Assembly (NCBI GenBank): GCA_004144175.1
Contig: SEFT01000007.1
Location: forward strand, 1 to 64,000
DNA: 64,000 bases
Reading direction: 5' to 3'
DNA from: Sphingobacteriales bacterium
GTDB taxonomy: Bacteria > Bacteroidota > Bacteroidia > Chitinophagales > Chitinophagaceae
Part shown: one piece after another, positions 16,523 to 25,509 of the stretch
Position numbering within the stretch: the stretch's first letter is position 1
Layout: every line of letters starts with the position of its first letter
Position numbers and translations under genes: made by a program
The notes under the pieces: generated by a model
The model's database searches: none
Told to the model about the DNA's origin: nothing
The model's input: only the letters and a program-made list of their open reading frames with translations

Positions 16523-17458
16523 ATGGCACAAGGATTTGTAATGAACGATACCTCCTACGCCGGCGAAGCTGCCAGCAGCTTTATAGTAAAGGCAATAACC
16601 GGTAATGATACGGTGCAGGGTGGCAATGTATATGTGCGCGATGGGATAAAGAAGAAGTTTTCGATACCCCGCTGGAATGCCGAATACGAGGATTTTATAC
16701 AAGACCGCACGGCAACGCCTACATCAAAGGGCGCCTTTACGATAGATGGTAAGGTATTGGACCCGCAGGATTATATGATCTATACCGAGTTCAATCCGCG
16801 CGATTTTGAACACCACTGGTATGCCGGACAACTCAACCCTACACTCATCGATCGCAGCCTGCCTGCTACGGTGGAGAGTGTAGTGATACAAGAAGTGCTG
16901 AAACGCCACGACAGATATATGAACAAAGCGCTTTGGAACAACTCCACAGCACTCAATACTATCTACAAATACTACGATGGATTCTTAAAGAAGGCAACTG
17001 ACTCAAACGATACGATCAATGTTTCCACTCCGGTGACACTTACGACTAACAATGTGCAGGCAGAGTTTCAGCGCGGATACGAACTGGTGCCGATAGCCCT
17101 GCGCTTCGACGCGAATACAAAGATATTCTGCTCTTACACTACCTACGACCTGTACATGCAGTCGCAGATAGCACAGTCATACAAGGGAGACGACATTACG
17201 TCTGAAGGCAGGGATACCTTCCGTGGCCGTAAGGTAGTGCGCATAGCCGACTTTCCCGATAACTGCTTCTTTATTGCCAAGGCAATGGCTACACCGGAAT
17301 CGAACCTGTGGATAGGACTAAACAGTGTAGATGATGCACGCCTCGAACTAAAGCAACTACAGGCTAACTCGGAACTCTGGTTCATAAAGATGAATATGAA
17401 AGTAGATGTGCAGATAGGCTGGAATAACGAAACGGTACTCTATAAGGCAAACGCATAA
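16523..17458 (+). CDS. phage major capsid protein
   Basis: A 311-residue protein directly after the protease-scaffold gene (3-base gap). SFIVKAITGNDTVQGGNVYVRDGIKKKFSIPRW and the mixed alpha/beta body with a C-terminal strand-rich end (MNMKVDVQIGWNNETVLY) are typical of major capsid proteins with the HK97 fold. No catalytic motif is present. The assignment rests on position, size and this pattern. Confidence 0.85.
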   Translation: MAQGFVMNDTSYAGEAASSFIVKAITGNDTVQGGNVYVRDGIKKKFSIPRWNAEYEDFIQDRTATPTSKGAFTIDGKVLDPQDYMIYTEFNPRDFEHHWYAGQLNPTLIDRSLPATVESVVIQEVLKRHDRYMNKALWNNSTALNTIYKYYDGFLKKATDSNDTINVSTPVTLTTNNVQAEFQRGYELVPIALRFDANTKIFCSYTTYDLYMQSQIAQSYKGDDITSEGRDTFRGRKVVRIADFPDNCFFIAKAMATPESNLWIGLNSVDDARLELKQLQANSELWFIKMNMKVDVQIGWNNETVLYKANA

Positions 17459-17472
17459 ACAATAATTCATCA

Positions 17473-17850
17473 ATGGCAAATACATCAAGATTTCCCGGCG
17501 GGTTCAATAACGACAATACCTCCAGGATCATCACCAACGAAGTACTGAACAGGACCTATGCAGCTTCTGTAGCTATCAATGCGAGAGAAGCGAATACATT
17601 GGTAAATGTAGGGCAGCTTACAGGTGCACTTTCGCTTACTATCGGCACAGGTAGTACATCATCAGCCCCGTATATTGGCGACGTAGTACGCTTTCTCTTT
17701 AGCGCCGATGGCACGGGCCGCGTGGTAACATTCTCCACCGGATTCCAAAGTGCAGGTAACCTCACCGTAGCAGCCAACAAATATGGCTCTGCATCGTTCA
17801 TGTTCAACGGCGCTACATGGGTAGAGACCGGAAGAACCGTAACAGTGTAA
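17473..17850 (+). CDS. small beta-rich phage protein, possible capsid decoration
   Basis: A 125-residue protein rich in Gly, Ser, Thr and Ala, with strands ALSLTIGTGSTSSAPYIGDVVRFLFSADGTGRVVTFSTGF and a typical 'temporal' beta-sandwich close (MFNGATWVETGRTVTV). It lies between capsid and sheath, where decoration or cement proteins often lie, but the fold could also be a small neck protein. Confidence 0.6.
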   Translation: MANTSRFPGGFNNDNTSRIITNEVLNRTYAASVAINAREANTLVNVGQLTGALSLTIGTGSTSSAPYIGDVVRFLFSADGTGRVVTFSTGFQSAGNLTVAANKYGSASFMFNGATWVETGRTVTV

Positions 17851-17890
17851 TTTTTAATTTTTTTATTACAAAACCTATAACTCTAAAACA

Positions 17891-19438
17891 ATGGCATTAA
17901 ACGACATTTCGTTTGTAAAAGGTGCAGGTGGATTGGGACGCGCATTACCCGGCGAAGATCATTATTCGGGTATGTTATTCTTCAACAGCACTTATCCTTC
18001 AGGCTTCAGCGCTAGTGCGCAGGTGAAAGCTATCACTTCTCTGGCAGCTGCCGAAGCGCTCGGTATTACCAATGACTTCAGCGATGAGACAAAAGCCGCT
18101 GCTGCGATCACGCTCACGGCCGTAGGTAGTAATGGCGATACGATTACTATATCTATAGCAGAGCCCTTGCCTGCCGGCGGAACCAAATCCGTAGTAGTAG
18201 CTACTTACGCCAAGACCAGTGCCGATACTACTCCGGCGCTATTGGCTACCAGCATAGCTGCCGCTATCAATGGCAATACCACAGCAGGCTACACGGCCTC
18301 TGCTGCTGCCGCTGTAGTTACCATCACAGCAAGGCCTGGATTGGGTATTTACCTCAATACAGCGACTACGCCTTTGTCCATCACCTTTACAGGTACTATG
18401 GCAGGCAATATTAGTACGCTCTTTGGCTCTGCTGTCCTTCCGGGTGTTTTGGGCGTTGCCTCTAAGAAAGCCCCGATGCATTACCACATTTCCGAATTTT
18501 TCCGCGTAGCCCCGCAAGGTATTCTGTATGTGGGCATATTCCCAGGGCCGCCTACTACCTATGCCGAACTGGCAACGATGCAAAACTATGCAGAAGGTAA
18601 GATCAGGCAGTTTGGTGTATACCGCGACACTACCTACACGGTAGGTGAGCTTACCAGCATACAGGCCGTATGTGCCGCGCTGGATGCGGAACATAAACCT
18701 GTGAGCTCGGTGTTGTATGCCGCAGATATGAAGGCGGTAACAGACCTTACAACATTAAGTAGCCTTGCTACAAGGGCCGATTCTAAATGCTCGGTGGTGA
18801 TATCGCAGGATGGCGGCGGCCGCGGGGCTATGCTCTATCATGCTACAGGCAAGTCAATAACGAACCTGGGTGCGGCACTCGGCGCAGTAGCATTGGCAAA
18901 GGTGAGTGAGTCCATTGCCTGGATCAATAAGTTCAATATCAGCAGCGGTATCGAATGTGAAACCCTTGCCTTTGCGAATGGTAAGCAGTACAGCACAGTA
19001 GACAGCAATACCCTGAATGTGCTCAACAACTATCGCTACATGTTCCTGCGCAAGTTCGTTGGTATCTCCGGCTCTTACTTCAATGACTCGCATACAGCGG
19101 TTACACCTGCATCCGACTATGCTTATGTCGAGAACAACCGGACCATCGACAAAGCAATACGCGGCGTGTATGCAACATTGCTGCCCGACCTGAACGGTCC
19201 GCTGGTGATGAATAATGATGGTACGCTTAACGACAATACCATTGCAGCACTACAGGCCGATGCCCGCCCCAACCTGGACCAGATGGTACGCGACGGCGAG
19301 ATAAGCGCGTACGCCGTAACAATTGACCCTGCACAAAATGTGCTCTCCACAAGCAAGCTTGTAATAGCCATCAAGCTGGTAGGTGTGGGCGTAGCAAGAA
19401 ATATTACTGTAAACATTGGCTATACAATCTCTCTATAA
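17891..19438 (+). CDS. contractile tail sheath protein (DUF2586-like)
   Basis: A 515-residue protein. The N-terminal core LNDISFVKGAGGLGRALPGEDHYSGMLFF and the C-terminal core (RFVGISGSYFNDSHTA... RTIDKAIRGVYATLLPDLNGPL) match the DUF2586/sheath layout. Between residues about 65 and 175 lies an inserted beta domain (ITLTAVGSNGDTITISIAE ... AAINGNTTAGYTASAAAAVVTITARPG), which likely faces outward. Sheath subunits contract to drive the tube through the host envelope. AAAACCTATAACTC precedes the start. Confidence 0.9.
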   Translation: MALNDISFVKGAGGLGRALPGEDHYSGMLFFNSTYPSGFSASAQVKAITSLAAAEALGITNDFSDETKAAAAITLTAVGSNGDTITISIAEPLPAGGTKSVVVATYAKTSADTTPALLATSIAAAINGNTTAGYTASAAAAVVTITARPGLGIYLNTATTPLSITFTGTMAGNISTLFGSAVLPGVLGVASKKAPMHYHISEFFRVAPQGILYVGIFPGPPTTYAELATMQNYAEGKIRQFGVYRDTTYTVGELTSIQAVCAALDAEHKPVSSVLYAADMKAVTDLTTLSSLATRADSKCSVVISQDGGGRGAMLYHATGKSITNLGAALGAVALAKVSESIAWINKFNISSGIECETLAFANGKQYSTVDSNTLNVLNNYRYMFLRKFVGISGSYFNDSHTAVTPASDYAYVENNRTIDKAIRGVYATLLPDLNGPLVMNNDGTLNDNTIAALQADARPNLDQMVRDGEISAYAVTIDPAQNVLSTSKLVIAIKLVGVGVARNITVNIGYTISL

Positions 19439-19446
19439 ACCATACT

Positions 19447-19865
19447 ATGGCAACACCACTTATAAACGGAATTAATTATGACTGGGGAAGTGTTTCAGTC
19501 ATCCTCTTCGGCACACCTGTAGTCGGTATCACTAAGATCACCTACAAGTCGAAACAAGATAAAGTAAACAACTACGGCGCCGGGGCAAGCCGGTGAGCCG
19601 TGGTTATGGAGCAGTCACCTACGAAGGCTCTCTGGAGATATATGTCGATGAATGGAAAAAGATCATAGCACAATCTCCCAATAGGGATCCATTGCAGATA
19701 CCTACCTTCGACATCTCGGTAACCTTTGGCGGCGACGGTGTGGCCCCTGCAAAAGATACACTGCGCTCGGCAGAGTTCCTGGAAAACCCGCTGGAGGCAA
19801 AGCAGGGCGATACCAAGATGCTGGTAACTATCCCGCTTATCATTGCTGATATCGAACATTCGTAA
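19447..19865 (+). pseudogene. contractile tail tube protein, frameshifted
   Basis: The frame from ATG 19447 gives INGINYDWGSVSVILFGTPVVGITKITYK..NNYGAGASR and then a TGA at 19594-19596. The -1 frame from 19593 continues VSRGYGAVTYEGSLEIYVDEWKK and ends at 19865 with the family C-terminus (LLVTIPLIIADIEHS-like). Together the two pieces make one tube protein of about 139 residues. The GAGxxxVSRGYG segment is continuous if one G is added at CCGG (19590-19593). The tube is essential, so this is either a knock-out in a dead prophage or a sequence error. It is followed 21 bases later by the tail chaperone. Confidence 0.78.
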
Positions 19866-19886
19866 ACCACATAAATCCCGGAACAA

Positions 19887-20234
19887 ATGAAAGATCAGAT
19901 AGCGAATGAAGAGATAGTAGCGAGGGCTCAGGAGTTGTCGACCCTGTATAAGGTAAAGGTGCATCCCTTTGTATTTGTAGAGCCTGAAACACAGGAGCAG
20001 ATCATAGGGTATATAAAAGAGCCAAGCAGGGTAGTAAAAGTGTATGCTATGGATAAAATGGTGTTGCAACCCGCAACTGCCGGTATGGATCTCCTGGAGG
20101 CCTGCCTGCTGAAAGCAGAAAGCGATCCGCGCATCTATAGCGAGGCACCTGAATATGATAAGTTTTACTTGGGAGCAGTATCCTTTGCTACCAATATGGT
20201 AACACTGTCTCAGAATCAGCTCAAAAAAAAATAG
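19887..20234 (+). CDS. tail assembly chaperone (G-like), upstream frame
   Basis: A 115-residue protein, ending QNQLKKK at a run of nine A bases (20223-20231) and a TAG. Position between tube and tape measure and the slippery run are the classic G/GT tail chaperone arrangement, in which a minority of ribosomes slip back one base to make a longer product needed for tail assembly. The middle (KVKVHPFVFVEPETQEQIIGYIKEPSR) is a compact alpha/beta segment. No sequence family is named with confidence. Confidence 0.78.
   Translation: MKDQIANEEIVARAQELSTLYKVKVHPFVFVEPETQEQIIGYIKEPSRVVKVYAMDKMVLQPATAGMDLLEACLLKAESDPRIYSEAPEYDKFYLGAVSFATNMVTLSQNQLKKK
20223..20232 (+). other. probable -1 ribosomal frameshift site (A9 T)
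   Basis: Nine consecutive A bases followed by T, read AAA AAA AAA TAG in the upstream frame. Slipping one base back allows the next 54 codons of the -1 frame to be read. This is the canonical A AAA AAA slippery type. Confidence 0.75.
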
Positions 20235-20398
20235 AAGGCTATAGAATAACAGAAAGTACCGGGGAGGAGCGTAAAGTAAGCGCAATGCTCCGGTACTTTT
20301 TCCATATAGACCCCGACGCACTTTCAGAAGAAGACTTCTGGAAGCGATGGTTTGAGCTGGAATATGTACTAAGACTAACAGGTCAAATAAAAGAATAA
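20231..20398 (+). CDS. -1 frame extension of the tail chaperone (GT-like)
   Basis: Reads IEGYRITESTGEERKVSAMLRYFFHIDPDALSEEDFWKRWFELEYVLRLTGQIKE, 55 residues and helical, closing at a TAA that overlaps the tape-measure ATG (TAATG at 20396-20400). It has no start codon near the front, so I infer it is made only by frameshifting from 19887 (a fusion of about 170 residues). GT proteins bind the tape measure and tube during tail assembly. Confidence 0.72.
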   Translation: MEGYRITESTGEERKVSAMLRYFFHIDPDALSEEDFWKRWFELEYVLRLTGQIKE

Positions 20399-22224
20399 TG
20401 ACATTAGATCAATTTAATAGCGAAGAGCGCAAATTGGAGTACGAGATCACGCTGAATGGTCTTGAATTCCAGGATGGCATTCTGAAGATCGCCAGTTTGA
20501 CACAAAAGTTTTCAGCAGAGATGAGCGCCGCCAGCCACACGGCAATACAAGTGGCAGATGCAGTAAATACAACAGGTGTTGCCGCCGAAAAAGCCGGCGA
20601 TGCCATGGAGGAATCGAAAGATAAGATAGATGAGGCTGAGGAGGCGATGCACAAATTCATAAAAAGTGCGGCAACCGTCAGTTTTAAATTCTTGAAAAGC
20701 TCATTGGCTGTCTTCGACGAGTCACAACAGGCAATGGGAAAGCTGGAATTGTCACTGCGCAGTACCGGCTATGCAGCAGGTTTTTCGGCCAAAGAGCTGG
20801 AGGCACAGGCAAATTACCTGCAACAAAATACACTGTATACAGATGAAGCTGCAATGGGTGTACAGACGCTACTGGCAGGGTTCAAAGATATCAGCGGCGA
20901 CAATTTCTCCGATGCGGTACCGGCCGTGCTGGATCTTGCAACTGCTATAGGTGGCGATCTCGAAGATACAGCTAGCGGTTTGGGTGGCGTTTTGGCAGAT
21001 CCGGTACACAAACTCGGAGAACTCGAAAAGGCAGGCGTACGGTTCAGTGATTCGCAGAAGGATATGATAGCCTCGATGGTTAAGAATAATGACCTGGCAA
21101 GTGCGCAGCAAATAGTCCTTGGCCAGCTACGGGATACTTACGGTGGCGCTGCAGAAGCAGCGGCTAGTGCAGGTGCAGGCCCCTTCACAATGCTGCAAAA
21201 TCAGGCGCGCGAGCTGAAGGAGGGAATAGGCGGCCTGGTAGAGTTCGGGTTGTCCCGGCTGGCTCCCGTGATTGAATTAGCAATGGAGCCACTGAAGTTT
21301 TTTTCCGGCGCTTTATATGAAGCCAACGAATGGGTGCGTGAAAATGAAACTGCTGCTACCTTTCTTGTAGCTGCCGTTGGTGCGCTTGCCCTGGCTATAG
21401 GTGGCGGCACGCTTGTAATGGAAGGCGCCACCATCGCAGCCAATGTACTTGCAGCAGCAGAGGCCGGGCTCAATGCTGTGATGAATGCAAATCCCATTGG
21501 CCTCATCGTTACAGGCCTCCTTGCTTTTGGTGCAGTGGTAGCCTACGCCTGGGAAAATGTAGGCTGGTTTCGCGGCGGTATACTGGGTGTGTTCTATGCG
21601 TTCGAAGCGCTAAGCGATTTCGTGTCTACGGTAGTCGTCGGCACATTGCAGGGGTTAGGCGATATGGTGAAAGGCATTTTTACCTTCGACACTGACCTTA
21701 TCTCGTCCGGCTTCGATAAAGCTACCGATTCGTTTAAAGAAGGGGCACGTAAGATCGGTTCAGCATTCAAGCGTGGTATGGATGAAGGACAGTCAGAGGT
21801 AGATGCAAGGGCGAAAGAAAAGAAGGAGCAGCCAGCCGCGGCATTAGCTTTTCAACAGCAAACACGAAAACCCGGAGTAGAGGCGCCGATAACTAACATT
21901 GGCGGTATGGGTAATAGTGCGCAGGCTCCGGGCACATCTGCGGCAAACGCACCTGCAACCGGTAGTGCCGGAGCCAATCCGGCTGGAGGATGGCAGGGTA
22001 AGCCCCCCGCGGCTAACAGTGCATTTACGCCGGTGAGCGGAGTAGGGGTAGATAAAGTAGGAGGCAACACATCTTCGAGCATCAACATAACCATAAACGA
22101 CGGCCTGGTAAAGGTGCTCAACTTTACTACCAACAACTACCAGGAAGGCATGACATCTTTAAGAGAACAAGTGGCGGAAGCGCTTACAGGCGCTATTCGC
22201 GACAGCCAAATAGTAGCAGTATGA
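20398..22224 (+). CDS. phage tail tape measure protein
   Basis: A 608-residue protein. Helical N-terminus (QFSAEMSAASHTAIQVADAVN), then a TMP core (LELSLRSTGYAAGFSAKELEAQANYLQQNT; ALAQIGG-like GLGGVLADPVHKLGELEKAGVRFS). Hydrophobic Ala/Gly stretches (AAVGALALAIGGGTLVMEG, GLIVTGLLAFGAVVAYAW; residues about 320-400) could insert into membrane during injection. The C-terminus is Pro/Ala/Gly rich. Tape measures set tail length. The start overlaps the chaperone stop (TAATG). Confidence 0.9.
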   Translation: MTLDQFNSEERKLEYEITLNGLEFQDGILKIASLTQKFSAEMSAASHTAIQVADAVNTTGVAAEKAGDAMEESKDKIDEAEEAMHKFIKSAATVSFKFLKSSLAVFDESQQAMGKLELSLRSTGYAAGFSAKELEAQANYLQQNTLYTDEAAMGVQTLLAGFKDISGDNFSDAVPAVLDLATAIGGDLEDTASGLGGVLADPVHKLGELEKAGVRFSDSQKDMIASMVKNNDLASAQQIVLGQLRDTYGGAAEAAASAGAGPFTMLQNQARELKEGIGGLVEFGLSRLAPVIELAMEPLKFFSGALYEANEWVRENETAATFLVAAVGALALAIGGGTLVMEGATIAANVLAAAEAGLNAVMNANPIGLIVTGLLAFGAVVAYAWENVGWFRGGILGVFYAFEALSDFVSTVVVGTLQGLGDMVKGIFTFDTDLISSGFDKATDSFKEGARKIGSAFKRGMDEGQSEVDARAKEKKEQPAAALAFQQQTRKPGVEAPITNIGGMGNSAQAPGTSAANAPATGSAGANPAGGWQGKPPAANSAFTPVSGVGVDKVGGNTSSSINITINDGLVKVLNFTTNNYQEGMTSLREQVAEALTGAIRDSQIVAV

Positions 22225-22793
22225 TGAAGCGATCAGATTATAAGATTGGCGAATCGGAGCCGGTCATTATTACCAATACCGATAATCCTTACAAGCAGGT
22301 AGATGCAGGTAATAAAGCCCCTTATTTTAATCCTGTGGGCAATCCCGATGATGTAGACCTTGAGATACAGGCCGGCTCCTATACGGGAGATGATAAAAAA
22401 ACCTACAACTGGCCCGAGCTAAAGCTGACGGGGGCTTTGATAAACATCACACAGACTAAAAACATTGTAACTACATCGGTGGCAGGGCGCAGCGGCACGG
22501 TCAAGGAGTACATAGCCATGGGCGACTATGCCGTGGATATTGTAGCTACGGTGACCGCTCCTAACGGCGATTCAGCGCTTGATGAGATGGCAGCCCTGAT
22601 AGCGATAAAAACGGCGCCCGTTTCATTGAAGGTCAACAGTGCATTCCTGCTGAAGTATGATATCTACAACCTGGTGATAAAAGACTTTAAAGTAGAGCAA
22701 CAGGCAGGCAGGTATTCTACGCAGGTAGTAAAGATCAGCGCTATTAGTGATACACCCTATATCATAGAGCAAAATGTTAAGAGTAATAGTTAA
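22221..22793 (+). CDS. DUF6046-like phage tail/baseplate protein
   Basis: A 190-residue beta-rich protein between tape measure and hub (4-base overlap with the former and 20-base overlap with the latter). NWPELKLTGALINITQTKNIVTTSVAGRSGTVKEYI and DYAVDIVATVTAPNG are typical of the small DUF6046-type proteins found in Bacteroidota contractile-tail clusters, possibly distal-tail proteins linking tube to hub. Family recall is from memory and is not verified. Confidence 0.65.
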   Translation: MMKRSDYKIGESEPVIITNTDNPYKQVDAGNKAPYFNPVGNPDDVDLEIQAGSYTGDDKKTYNWPELKLTGALINITQTKNIVTTSVAGRSGTVKEYIAMGDYAVDIVATVTAPNGDSALDEMAALIAIKTAPVSLKVNSAFLLKYDIYNLVIKDFKVEQQAGRYSTQVVKISAISDTPYIIEQNVKSNS

Positions 22794-24024
22794 GATACAG
22801 ATAGAACAGCAAACTCCTAAAGGGTATGCCACGAAGCGCGATAAAAAGTTCGTCATCGACTTTGCACAAAACTACGAGGTAGTTAGCTCGTGGAAGAATA
22901 TGACAGATACCGCCAAGATAAAGCTACCTAAAAACATGGTGATAAGGGATGTGAGCAAGCGTACGTTCAACCTGCGGGACTCTAATAAGCCGATAGGTGC
23001 ATCGCTGGAAGATATACCGGCGGTATTTATGCGGGGCGACAAGATCACCATCGACCATGGGTACTGGGGGCTCAATGCCGACGGCGCTGAAAAACGATAC
23101 ATGACCGGCGAGGATGGTATTCCGAATTTATTTGAGGGGTATATCACGGGTATTAAGACCGCCGACCTCTTTGAAATGACCTGCGAGGACGGCATGTGGA
23201 AACTGAAACAAACAGGGGTGGCCAATAAGGTGTGGAAAGGCATAACAGCTAAGAAGATGCTGGAAGAAATGCTGGCCGGTACAGATTATAAGCTGCCCGC
23301 CGAAAAGGCTAACCGGAAGACGGTGCTGGAAGCTGCCAAATCGCTGAAGGGCGATATGGGTACGTACATCACACAAAATCACAACCTTGGTAAGGTACTG
23401 GAAGAACTGCGCTCGCGCGAGCACATCGAGGCATACCTGCGCGGCAACGAGCTGAGGGTTGGCATGCCTGTGTACTACGAAGAAGAAGCCCGCATGCACC
23501 AGTTCATATTCAGCGGGAAGCATGGCAATATAATCAGCCACAACCTGGAGTATAAGAATGAAGAAGACAAAGTATTCAGCGCAGTTGCGACCACTGTAAA
23601 GGAAATGGATGGCTCTGCGAACCACCGCGGCAAAACAAAGAAAAAAACGCAGAAGGCAGAATGTCTGGTAACACTACAGAACAGGCAGTTTACAGTAAAA
23701 ACAATAAGCCCCGGCGAGGTGGTGCCAAAGGCCGATGGAGAGGTGAGGGTAAGCCTGCCCTATACGTCCGGGACGTCGGAAGAGCAAATGATCGCTTCGG
23801 CTAAGGAACTGCTGCGGCAGCAATGCTACACTGGCTTCGAGGGGCACTTCACTACATTCGGGATGCCCTTTGTGCGGCATGGCGACAATGTACAGCTAAT
23901 AGACCCTTCGATGCCTGAGCGAAACGGCTCTTATAAAGTAAAAGCCGTCACTTACAAAGGTGGTACCTCGGGCCTGCGGCAAGAGATACACCTTGATAAA
24001 AAACTACCCGAAAAAACTAAATAA
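22774..24024 (+). CDS. baseplate hub / late control D-like protein
   Basis: A 416-residue protein. NYEVVSSWKNMTDTAKIKLPKN and RGDKITIDHGYWG... LFEGYITGIKT at the N-terminus and SARELLRQQCYTGFEGHFTTFG-like C-terminal segments match the gpD/gp27-type hub that caps the tube and holds the spike. Lys-rich linker KTKKKTQKAE near residue 290. The start overlaps the previous gene by 20 bases, suggesting coupled translation. Confidence 0.85.
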   Translation: MLRVIVKIQIEQQTPKGYATKRDKKFVIDFAQNYEVVSSWKNMTDTAKIKLPKNMVIRDVSKRTFNLRDSNKPIGASLEDIPAVFMRGDKITIDHGYWGLNADGAEKRYMTGEDGIPNLFEGYITGIKTADLFEMTCEDGMWKLKQTGVANKVWKGITAKKMLEEMLAGTDYKLPAEKANRKTVLEAAKSLKGDMGTYITQNHNLGKVLEELRSREHIEAYLRGNELRVGMPVYYEEEARMHQFIFSGKHGNIISHNLEYKNEEDKVFSAVATTVKEMDGSANHRGKTKKKTQKAECLVTLQNRQFTVKTISPGEVVPKADGEVRVSLPYTSGTSEEQMIASAKELLRQQCYTGFEGHFTTFGMPFVRHGDNVQLIDPSMPERNGSYKVKAVTYKGGTSGLRQEIHLDKKLPEKTK

Positions 24025-24026
24025 TA

Positions 24027-24647
24027 ATGAGCAACAGAGCAATAATAGATGCAGTAAAGGCTATGTCGGGTGCGAATAACCCGGCAGCCAGCCTGCATAT
24101 TGGCACCGTAACTGCCGTAGATGAAGAGACATATACCTGCGCCTGCCGCCTGGAAACAGGCGGCGGTGTAGCTATGCCCGGCATAAAGCTAATGCCCAAT
24201 CCCGATGATGGCGTCGTAGGCTTCCCCGCCATCGACAGCCAGGTACTCATCATCATGCAGTCGCCCGGCGACCCCTACGTGATCATGACCACAGAGCCGG
24301 ACAAGCTGGACGGCATAGCCAACAAAGAGATATACCTGCACGTAGACAAGAGCACCGTGCAGTTGACACCGGACAAGATCGTATTGAACGATGGAAGTTA
24401 CGGTGGGTTGGTGAAAGTGGAAGCGCTGGTGGAGAGGTTGAATAAGATTGAAGAAGATATTAATAAATTGAAGAAGGCATTTAAAGATTGGACTGTCAAA
24501 CCGCAAGACGGTGGGGCAGCACTTCGCGAAAAAGTTGCTGGTATTGCAGCGGGTGCAGCAATACCAGGGTCATGGGCGGCTGATACACTAGTTACAACAA
24601 CAGTAGGCCAAGTAGAGAATCTAAATGTATTGCATGGTAAAGATTAG
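24027..24647 (+). CDS. baseplate spike protein, gpV/gp45-like
   Basis: A 206-residue protein. The N-terminal OB-like domain IHTVTAVDEETYTCACRLETGGG is seen as LHIGTVTAVDEETYTCACRLET, followed by repeated strands (LHVDKSTVQLTPDKIVLNDGSYGG) that form the spike shaft, and a coiled segment (KVEALVERLNKIEEDINKLKKAF). Such proteins trimerise at the tip of the contractile tube to pierce the outer membrane. It is the last gene of the second phage block; the next gene is antisense. Confidence 0.82.
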   Translation: MSNRAIIDAVKAMSGANNPAASLHIGTVTAVDEETYTCACRLETGGGVAMPGIKLMPNPDDGVVGFPAIDSQVLIIMQSPGDPYVIMTTEPDKLDGIANKEIYLHVDKSTVQLTPDKIVLNDGSYGGLVKVEALVERLNKIEEDINKLKKAFKDWTVKPQDGGAALREKVAGIAAGAAIPGSWAADTLVTTTVGQVENLNVLHGKD

Positions 24648-24664
24648 ATGTGCAAGACGCATAT

Positions 24665-25399
24665 TTACTTAATCATGAACTGCTTTTTTAATTGGCCAAT
24701 TTCATATGTATAGCTTCCACTCGGTAAATCCCCGCGATGAATTATTATTTTATCAGATTGATTGGTAACTGTCATTTGCTTAACAATAGTACCGGTAATA
24801 TTGTATATGTTTAATACGGCGCTGGTTGTATTTTCTGGTAATGTATAATAGATAAATGCAGCTGTTTCAAATGGATTAGGAATTATGTTGGATTCTCCAT
24901 CACTTCTTTGATCTGGCTTAAACCCCGATGGGCTTGAATATGTACCTGGCAAGCTGTAAACTTCTGTGGGCTGATAAGAGGGTATGCTTTTATGTATGAG
25001 CAGTTTCCACTTGTTATCAACAATCTTTACATCATACCATGCAACTTTATCAAAACTCTTAAGTAACAAACCATCTTCATTATAAATATGTACATCACTC
25101 CCAAACATGATTATGAATTCAATTTTGGAATCGATGTTAAATAAACCTTTAGATGCATATGTTGGTAGGAGGTATAACGACGTATTGATTTGGGTGGGTA
25201 TCGTTTTGTACACACTATGGTCAGCATTGTAGATTATTACATTTTTAGTTGCATCCTCCACACCTAGATATTTTTGACCTTCACCTTCTATCGTTACAAC
25301 TTGTGTTCTCCAATTATCAGTATATGTATGCTCCAAATTGATCTGCCCCCAACCCACATTAGCAATCAATATTGCGGCAATAGTCAGTAGTTTTTTCAT
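24665..25399 (-). CDS. secreted protein with T9SS-type C-terminal domain (phage cargo)
   Basis: A 244-residue protein from ATG 25399 (MKKLLTIAAILIANVGWGQ is the signal peptide); a longer reading from 25471 is rejected since it puts 24 residues before it. The middle has beta-propeller-like blades (YLGVEDATKNVIIYNADHSVYK). The C-terminus IIPNPFETAAFIYYTLPEN ... AVLNIYNITGTIVKQMTV ... LPSGSYTYEIGQLKKQFMIK is a T9SS type A sorting domain. It is antisense inside the baseplate genes, so I read it as lysogen cargo. Its base use is AT-rich compared with the phage genes. Confidence 0.82.
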   Translation of the reverse strand: MKKLLTIAAILIANVGWGQINLEHTYTDNWRTQVVTIEGEGQKYLGVEDATKNVIIYNADHSVYKTIPTQINTSLYLLPTYASKGLFNIDSKIEFIIMFGSDVHIYNEDGLLLKSFDKVAWYDVKIVDNKWKLLIHKSIPSYQPTEVYSLPGTYSSPSGFKPDQRSDGESNIIPNPFETAAFIYYTLPENTTSAVLNIYNITGTIVKQMTVTNQSDKIIIHRGDLPSGSYTYEIGQLKKQFMIK

Positions 25400-25457
25400 A
25401 TAGTGGTGGTTTATGCTAGTAAATGTAAGAAATATCTCAAGACGGGTTACAGGTAAC

Positions 25458-25484
25458 AAAAAGCTCCGCAAATGCGGAGCTTTT
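25458..25484 (-). terminator. rho-independent terminator
   Basis: An 11-base stem with flanking A and T runs on both sides, so it works in either direction. It lies downstream of the leftward gene at 25510-26415 and upstream of the next leftward gene. Confidence 0.8.
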
Positions 25485-25509
25485 CTCGCATTGTTATGGC
25501 CTGGTGCCT

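Noticed and set aside
19572-20321. 249-codon open frame on the minus strand over the tube and chaperone genes
   Set aside because: Antisense to the tail tube and chaperone; the encoded sequence is low-complexity Leu/Arg/Tyr and has no family pattern.
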